Under the pieces are notes generated by a model. That model ran no database searches. It worked only from the letters and a program-made list of their open reading frames with translations, and had not been told where the DNA came from. Shown here in pieces: positions 41,641-46,862 of a stretch of 46,862 nucleotides of DNA. Location of the stretch: NCBI GenBank assembly GCA_002350705.1, contig DEFH01000018.1, forward strand, positions 1-46,862, given 5' to 3'. The position numbers were made by a program, and so were the translations under genes. Origin of the DNA: Ruminococcaceae bacterium UBA2857 (lineage in GTDB: Bacteria; Bacillota; Clostridia; Oscillospirales; Acutalibacteraceae). The stretch's first letter is position 1, and every line of letters starts with the position of its first letter.

Positions 41641-42585
41641 ATGGACACAAACATACAGCATTGGAACGGCAGAAGATACTATTCCCTTGACTGTTACCTC
41701 AAACAGCGGTTCGGAGAAAAGCTGTACAAGCTTTCATTGAACGGCGGAATGACCTGTCCCAACCGTGACGGCACACTGTCAACAGGCGGATGTATTTTTT
41801 GCAGTGAGGGCGGCTCCGGAGAGTTCTCCGCTCCCTGTACGGATACCGAAACGCAAATCCGGTATGCCAAATCACTGGTCAGCCGAAAATTTACAGGAAA
41901 CCGTTATATCGCCTATTTTCAGGCTTATACCAATACCTATGCCCCGGCGGAATATCTGAGAAATCTGTTTATGCCCATCATACAAAGAAAAGATATTGCG
42001 GTGCTTTCCATTGCTACCCGTCCCGACTGCTTGGAAGATGACAAACTGGCTTTGCTGGAAGAACTCGCAGATATCAAACCTGTCTGGGTGGAGCTGGGAT
42101 TGCAGACCATTCACGAACCGACGGCACAGCTTATCAACAGGGGCTATTCCCTGCCATGCTATGATAAGGCGGTCGGTAATCTGAAACAAATCGGTGCACA
42201 GGTCATTACACATATCATTCTCGGACTGCCTCACGAAAGTCGTGAGGATATGCTGGCAACCGCTGACTATGTAGGCAATATCGGTACGGATGGCATCAAA
42301 ATTCAGCTTCTGCATGTTCTGCAGCATACACGGCTGGCAGAACTTTATCAAAAAGGGGAATTGGATGTTCTTTCCGAATCGGAATATGTCTCGCTGACAG
42401 CCGATATCATCGGGATTCTGCCGGAAAATGTGGTAATCCACAGGCTGACGGGTGACGGTGACAGGCATTTGCTCATTGCTCCCCGGTGGAGCGGTGACAA
42501 ACGACGTGTCCTCAACCAAATCAGCCATCAACTGAAGACCCGGAATATCTACCAGGGCTCTTTGAGAAAAAGGAAGGGAGAGTGA
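41641..42585 (+). CDS. radical SAM protein, YhcC/TIGR01212 family
   Basis: The 314-residue protein has the spaced iron-sulfur cysteine motif of this family (GGMTCPNRDGTLSTGGCIFCSEG, where C-x(12)-C-x2-C binds the [4Fe-4S]). A TIM-barrel follows with RPDCLED, WVELGLQT and HIILGLPHESREDML. The biochemical reaction of YhcC is not established; the family resembles Elp3-like and other radical SAM enzymes. ATG 41641 follows GAGG; a TTG at 41632 is less likely. Its stop overlaps the ribosome site of the giant permease, 2 bases before its ATG. Confidence 0.9.
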   Translation: MDTNIQHWNGRRYYSLDCYLKQRFGEKLYKLSLNGGMTCPNRDGTLSTGGCIFCSEGGSGEFSAPCTDTETQIRYAKSLVSRKFTGNRYIAYFQAYTNTYAPAEYLRNLFMPIIQRKDIAVLSIATRPDCLEDDKLALLEELADIKPVWVELGLQTIHEPTAQLINRGYSLPCYDKAVGNLKQIGAQVITHIILGLPHESREDMLATADYVGNIGTDGIKIQLLHVLQHTRLAELYQKGELDVLSESEYVSLTADIIGILPENVVIHRLTGDGDRHLLIAPRWSGDKRRVLNQISHQLKTRNIYQGSLRKRKGE

Positions 42586-42587
42586 CA

Positions 42588-45500
42588 ATGAAGGAAAATC
42601 AAAAAAGTTCTTTAAAGAAAAATATTGTCAGGGAAATTGCAAGAACAAAATCCCGTTTTATTTCCATATTCGCTATTATCGGAATCAGTGTGGGCTTTTT
42701 TACGGGAGTCAAGTCCGCCTGCCCCAGCATGGTAGAAACAGCAGAACGCTATTTTGAAGAAAATGCTCTGATGGATATTAATCTGGTTTCAACCGTCGGA
42801 TTTGATGACGATGATATTGCAGACATCAAAAATATGGATTTTGTACGGGACGTGATGCCGTCTTACAGCATGGATCTCATTGCCAGCAACGATAATATTG
42901 ACAGCGTTGTCAGGGTAATGGCTCTGCCGGATGAAAAAACTCCGATGAATGTTCCTCTGCTGAGAGAAGGCAGACTTCCCGAAACCGACACGGAATGTCT
43001 TATGGACAGATATTATGCCAGTCTTACCGGCAAACATATCGGTGATACTGTCAATCTGAATCCCCAATTCAACGACAATGACACCTCCGATTACATCAAA
43101 CATCTTTCCTATAAGATCGTTGGTCTGGCAGATGTGCCGCTGTATCTCTCACTTAACAGAGGACATACCACCATCGGCAACGGCAGCATTGCCTTTTTTA
43201 TTCTCGTCAAGCCGGAGGAGCTGATCTCCGAAAGGTACACAAAAGTATTTATTACCACCAAGGCTTCGGACAGCGGTTTGGCAGCCTTTTCCGATGAATA
43301 TAAAAACATGATCGAAGACGAAAAAAAGGCTCTGGACAAAATTTCCGAAACCTGTATCAGCCGCTTCAATGAAAATACCGTGGAAACCGCCAAACAAAAA
43401 CTGGCGGATGCCCAAAAAGAATACGCTGATAAAAAACAGGAGGCTCAACAGAAAATTGCCGACGGTGAAAAACAACTCGCTGACGGTGAAAAAGAGTATC
43501 AGGAAAAAATCGTCGAGGGAGAACAAAAACTCGCCGACGGTGAAAAGGAATTAGAAGAAGGCAGGAAAAATCTTGCTGACGGTCAGGAAGAATATACCGC
43601 CAAAATCGAAAAGGCAAAACAGGAACTGGCCGATGCCCGTCAGCAGTATGAAGCAGGAAAAGCCGAATATGAAAAAGGCCTGCTTGAATACAATACCAAA
43701 ATCCGGCAGGGTGAAGAACAGCTCAACTCTGCTCAAAAAGAGTTTGATAAACAGTATCAGCTTTTCTATCAGACAACCAAGCCGCAGGCCGAACAGCAGC
43801 TACAGACGCTGGAAACCGCTCTGGAAGCAGCAGAAATCGGTATGCGGGGAGTACAGTCTGCTCTGCGTCAAATAAAAAATGTCGGTGTTTCGGGAGATGA
43901 AGAGGCTCTTCGGGAACGTCTCGCAGAGTATCAGGAACAAATTACCGACTATCAGAGACAGTATAATGAAGGCATGATTCAGCTGGATAACGGTGAAAAA
44001 CAACTCCTTGCCGCACAGCAGGAGCTTGAAGCGGCTCAGCAGGAATTTGAAACACAAAAAACAGCAGGTGCCATTCAGTTAAGTAAGGCTGAATCGGAGC
44101 TGAATGCTGCCCAGAATCAGATTTCCGCAGGAGAACGGGAACTCCAGACAGGTATTGAGACAGGCTTGCTGGAATTGCAGGAAGCTCAGCGGAAACTCGA
44201 CAAAGGCGAAAAGGAACTCGAAAAAGGCAAGGCGGAACTCGAAACACAAAAACAAGCCGCTCTTGAAAAACTGGAAAAGGCACGTCAGGAATTGGAAGAA
44301 GGTAAAAAAGAGGCTGATATGCAGCTTGCCGATGCCGAAAAACAGCTTGCCGATGCTCAGAAAAAAATTGATGCCCTGGACAATGCCAAATGGTATATCT
44401 ATGACCGTTATGATGACAACGGCTACAGCACTCTGACAGACGATGCACAACGTGTGGACAATATCGCTAAAGTATTCCCGTTATTTTTCCTGATTGTAGC
44501 TGCATTGGTCTGCCTGACTACCATGTCCAGAATGGTCGAGGAAAGACGTACCGAAATCGGTACTCTCAAAGCACTGGGCTATTCCAATGCCGATATCTCT
44601 TCCAAATATCTGATTTATGCAGGCACTGCCGGTTTAGGCGGATGTCTTGTAGGCGGATTTCTGGGTGTTCTGACGCTTCCGAAAGTTATCGTAGGGGCTT
44701 ATGACGGCATTATGTATCTTCTGCCCTCTACCAAACTCGTGATATCATGGGACAGCTATCTCATTTCTTCTGTGATTGCGGTTGTGTGTATCTGTATGGT
44801 AGCCATTGTTTCCTGTAGGAACGATCTCAAAATCCAACCCGCTACCCTCATGCGTCCCAAGGCTCCCAAGCCCGGCAAACGCATCCTGCTCGAATACATT
44901 ACTCCCGTATGGAAAAGACTGAACTTTACTTCCAAAGTTACCGCAAGAAATCTTTTCCGCTACAAAGTCCGTTTTCTGATGACAGTTATCGGTGTCGCAG
45001 GCTGTACGGCTTTGATCGTGGCTGGTTTCGGTATGCTGGATTCCATCACTTCCATAGCAGACAGACAGTATGTTGACCTGACAAAATATGAACAGATATA
45101 CTCTCTGGCTCAAAAGGGCACGGTTGAGGAAAAAGCCGAACTGATGAAACTGTTTGAAAAAGATGACAGATTTCAGGATACTATGCTTGCCTATATGGTT
45201 TCTGCCAAAACATCCGCCCGGAAGTCGAACACGGTACTTGATTCACGAGTCATCATCGGTGAAAACAACGAGGACTTTCAGAAAATGTTTGTTCTGCGTG
45301 ACAGAAAAACGCATGACGGCGTTTCCCTTTCCGATACAGGTATCGTCATCGACGAAAGAGCAAGCGATATTCTCAAAATCAAAAAAGGCGATACGATGGA
45401 TGTCACCATAGACGAGGCAGTGTATCACTGTACGGTCTCAGGCATTACGGAAAACTATGCTGGCAACTTCATTTATATGACACCAACATACTATGAGTCC

Positions 45501-46067
45501 ATCACCGGTCAAACGACAGAATATAATGCCGTACTCGCCCTTGTGTCAGACAGTGCAAAAAATTCTCAGCATGAAATGGCAAACGACTATATGAAAAATG
45601 ATGAAATTATCACAGTTTCGCTCATTACCGAACAGGTTGATGCCATTCTGGATACACTGAATTCTTTGAATATTGTGGTATTTGTCATGATATTGTGTGC
45701 AGGTCTGCTGGCCGTGGTAGTGCTGTACAACCTCACCAACATCAATATTGCGGAAAGAGTCCGTGAAATCGCCACCATTAAAGTACTGGGATTTTACAGT
45801 CTGGAAACAGCCAATTATATCTATCGTGAAAACATCATTCTGACGATAGTGGGAGCTGTGGGCGGCTTGCTGATGGGCTCCATGCTGACAGGATTTATCG
45901 TGGAGTCTATCCAGATGAACAATGTCATGTTCCCGAAAATCGTCACTCCCATGAGTTATGTATGGGGTTTTGTGCTGACAATGGTATTTTCACTGCTGGT
46001 CAACTTCATTATGTACTTTAAAATGAACAAAATCAGCATGGTAGAATCTCTGAAAAGCATTGAATAA
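42588..46067 (+). CDS. large FtsX-like ABC permease with long coiled-coil insertion
   Basis: The 1159-residue protein begins with a membrane helix (about 20-40) and a MacB-like extracytoplasmic region to ~265. An almost continuous coiled coil follows (~265-600) built of repeats such as ADGEKQLADGEKEYQEK and EGEQKLADGEKELEE. Three FtsX helices (~625-760), a second extracytoplasmic part and three C-terminal FtsX helices complete it. Such proteins form envelope transporters with a separate LolD-like ATPase; no partner gene is next to it here. The coiled coil should project outside the cell, perhaps reaching the cell wall. ATG 42588 follows GGGAG at 7-8 bases. Confidence 0.87.
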   Translation: MKENQKSSLKKNIVREIARTKSRFISIFAIIGISVGFFTGVKSACPSMVETAERYFEENALMDINLVSTVGFDDDDIADIKNMDFVRDVMPSYSMDLIASNDNIDSVVRVMALPDEKTPMNVPLLREGRLPETDTECLMDRYYASLTGKHIGDTVNLNPQFNDNDTSDYIKHLSYKIVGLADVPLYLSLNRGHTTIGNGSIAFFILVKPEELISERYTKVFITTKASDSGLAAFSDEYKNMIEDEKKALDKISETCISRFNENTVETAKQKLADAQKEYADKKQEAQQKIADGEKQLADGEKEYQEKIVEGEQKLADGEKELEEGRKNLADGQEEYTAKIEKAKQELADARQQYEAGKAEYEKGLLEYNTKIRQGEEQLNSAQKEFDKQYQLFYQTTKPQAEQQLQTLETALEAAEIGMRGVQSALRQIKNVGVSGDEEALRERLAEYQEQITDYQRQYNEGMIQLDNGEKQLLAAQQELEAAQQEFETQKTAGAIQLSKAESELNAAQNQISAGERELQTGIETGLLELQEAQRKLDKGEKELEKGKAELETQKQAALEKLEKARQELEEGKKEADMQLADAEKQLADAQKKIDALDNAKWYIYDRYDDNGYSTLTDDAQRVDNIAKVFPLFFLIVAALVCLTTMSRMVEERRTEIGTLKALGYSNADISSKYLIYAGTAGLGGCLVGGFLGVLTLPKVIVGAYDGIMYLLPSTKLVISWDSYLISSVIAVVCICMVAIVSCRNDLKIQPATLMRPKAPKPGKRILLEYITPVWKRLNFTSKVTARNLFRYKVRFLMTVIGVAGCTALIVAGFGMLDSITSIADRQYVDLTKYEQIYSLAQKGTVEEKAELMKLFEKDDRFQDTMLAYMVSAKTSARKSNTVLDSRVIIGENNEDFQKMFVLRDRKTHDGVSLSDTGIVIDERASDILKIKKGDTMDVTIDEAVYHCTVSGITENYAGNFIYMTPTYYESITGQTTEYNAVLALVSDSAKNSQHEMANDYMKNDEIITVSLITEQVDAILDTLNSLNIVVFVMILCAGLLAVVVLYNLTNINIAERVREIATIKVLGFYSLETANYIYRENIILTIVGAVGGLLMGSMLTGFIVESIQMNNVMFPKIVTPMSYVWGFVLTMVFSLLVNFIMYFKMNKISMVESLKSIE
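43384..44390 (+). repeat. coding region for a ~335-residue coiled-coil repeat
   Basis: Inside the giant permease, the codons for (A/L)ADGE(K/Q) recur: GACGGTGAAAAA-like stretches appear at 43458-43500 and 43535-43550, and similar Lys/Glu/Gln-rich heptads continue to 44390. The DNA is therefore internally repetitive, which may allow recombination between repeats. Confidence 0.7.
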
Positions 46068-46076
46068 GCAAACAGC

Positions 46077-46115
46077 AACGGCTGCAGGAGTCAACCTGCA
46101 GCCGTTTATTTTTTA
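46077..46115 (+). terminator. terminator of the giant permease gene
   Basis: AACGGCTGCAGG pairs with CCTGCAGCCGTT across a 6-base loop, followed by TATTTTTT. Confidence 0.85.
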
Positions 46116-46133
46116 TTCCTATGAAACCAAAAA

Positions 46134-46164
46134 GACGGCTGTAGAAATCAATTCTACAGCCGTC
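46134..46164 (-). terminator. ppdK terminator
   Basis: GACGGCTGTAGAA pairs perfectly with TTCTACAGCCGTC (13 bp). On the minus strand it is followed by TTTTTGG, 41 bases past the ppdK stop. Confidence 0.82.
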
Positions 46165-46205
46165 CATTATTTTACAGTTTCGGAGACGCTGTCTCCAAGC
46201 TTCAA

Positions 46206-46862
46206 TCAGCCTTCTTTAATAGCAGCCTGTGCAGCAGCCAGACGAGCAATCGGTACTCTGAATGGTGAGCAGGATACATAATCCAGACCGATCTTATGGC
46301 AGAACTCAACAGAAGACGGATCGCCGCCGTGCTCACCGCAGATACCGCAGTGCAGTTCGGGACGGGTTGCCTTACCGAGTTTGATAGCCATTTCCATCAG
46401 CTTGCCTACACCGATCTGGTCGAGTTTAGCAAACGGATCGTTCTCAAAGATCTTAGCATCATAGTAAGCGTTGAGGAACTTGCCGGCGTCATCACGGCTG
46501 AAGCCGAATGTCATCTGAGTAAGGTCGTTTGTGCCGAAGCAGAAGAACTCAGCTTCCTTAGCAATATCATCAGCTGTGAGAGCTGCACGAGGAATCTCGA
46601 TCATGGTACCTACTTCATATTTGAGGTCTGCACCGGCAGCAGCGATCTCGGCATCAGCTGTCTCAACAACTACTTTCTTGACATACTTCAATTCTTTTAC
46701 ATCGCCTACGAGCGGAATCATGATTTCAGGCTCTACTTTCCAATCCGGATGAGCCTTCTGAACATTGATAGCAGCACGGATAACAGCAGCAGTCTGCATC
46801 TTAGCGATTTCAGGATATGTAACAGCCAGACGGCAGCCACGGTGACCCATCATCGGGTTGAA
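46206..46862 (-). CDS. ppdK: pyruvate, phosphate dikinase, C-terminal part (cut by window edge)
   Basis: The last 219 codons of the gene are present; the upstream part lies outside the window. The fragment is the PEP/pyruvate-binding TIM barrel. It opens FNPMMGHRG and contains GTMIEIPRAA, FGTNDLTQMTFGFSRDD and the catalytic cysteine region HCGICGEHGGDP. The enzyme interconverts PEP + AMP + PPi and pyruvate + ATP + Pi, and is a glycolytic step in many cellulolytic Clostridia. EI/PEP synthase relatives differ in this Cys region, which favours PPDK. Confidence in the family is high; the gene is partial only because of the window. Confidence 0.95.
   Translation of the reverse strand, partial: FNPMMGHRGCRLAVTYPEIAKMQTAAVIRAAINVQKAHPDWKVEPEIMIPLVGDVKELKYVKKVVVETADAEIAAAGADLKYEVGTMIEIPRAALTADDIAKEAEFFCFGTNDLTQMTFGFSRDDAGKFLNAYYDAKIFENDPFAKLDQIGVGKLMEMAIKLGKATRPELHCGICGEHGGDPSSVEFCHKIGLDYVSCSPFRVPIARLAAAQAAIKEG

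Noticed and set aside
41640..42585. The radical SAM gene as part of a natural-product (RiPP) cluster
   Set aside because: The cysteine spacing and flanking motifs are those of the housekeeping YhcC/TIGR01212 family and no precursor-peptide gene is adjacent.
1..46862. CRISPR array, rRNA operon or complete insertion sequence
   Set aside because: No regularly spaced repeats, rRNA sequence, or transposase with terminal inverted repeats was seen; the Rpn genes lack flanking inverted repeats.

Overview
The window reads as chromosome of an anaerobic, endospore-forming, low-to-moderate GC Gram-positive bacterium, most likely a Ruminococcus-like member of the Clostridia. The evidence is the sporulation genes (spoVT, spoIIE, a SpoVB-like flippase), strong AGGAGG-type ribosome sites, a flavodiiron/flavin reductase/rubredoxin fusion with a separate rubredoxin, a class 1B dihydroorotate dehydrogenase pair (pyrK-pyrD), a MsmX-type shared sugar-transport ATPase, and the C-terminal part of pyruvate phosphate dikinase at the right edge. 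The species assignment is inference from gene content.

Layout. 1-2.8 kb: an AT-rich, probably acquired DUF262/DUF1524 (GmrSD-like) defence-type gene followed by tiny ORFs that look like gene remnants. 2.8-8.0 kb, minus strand: an operon of an M13 zinc-peptidase lipoprotein, a MacB-like FtsX permease and its ATPase. 8.0-8.6 kb: a gene-poor stretch with possible decayed coding sequence. 8.6-12.7 kb, plus: pyrK, pyrD, a histidine phosphatase, ruvX, a VanZ-like membrane protein and a small unknown protein. 12.8-14.9 kb, minus: the MsmX-like ATPase and an RsuA-type pseudouridine synthase. 15-17 kb: a triple-LysM protein converging on a SpoVB-like flippase. 17-20.5 kb: a heterodimeric ABC exporter.

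20.6-28.7 kb, plus: rnhA and a cidA/cidB-type pair, then a surface-polymer locus (GT2 transferase, TagG-like ABC-2 permease, CDP-glycerol glycerophosphotransferase, Stealth phosphotransferase, and a glycerophosphotransferase/glycosyltransferase fusion). 28.7-32.2 kb, minus: a Zn-ribbon protein, spoVT, a ribbon-helix-helix regulator, an SPFH membrane protein, and a secreted protein with a FNDW-type beta-sandwich domain. 32.6-36.0 kb, plus: two different Rpn-like PD-(D/E)XK nucleases flanking tRNA-Leu(UAA) and a MocR-type regulator. 36-38.4 kb, minus: an FMN-binding oxidase-family protein and the flavodiiron fusion. 38.6-46.1 kb, plus: spoIIE with a Spo0A-type promoter, a small membrane protein, rubredoxin, a radical SAM protein and a very large FtsX permease with a long coiled coil. 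The edge carries the C-terminal part of ppdK on the minus strand.

Points most worth following up are the surface-polymer locus and its fusion enzyme, the SPFH/ribbon-helix-helix module with repeated ATGATA elements and a perfect palindrome over its promoter, the Spo0A box 21 bp upstream of the spoIIE -10 element, the protease/MacB operon, and the paired Rpn nucleases.
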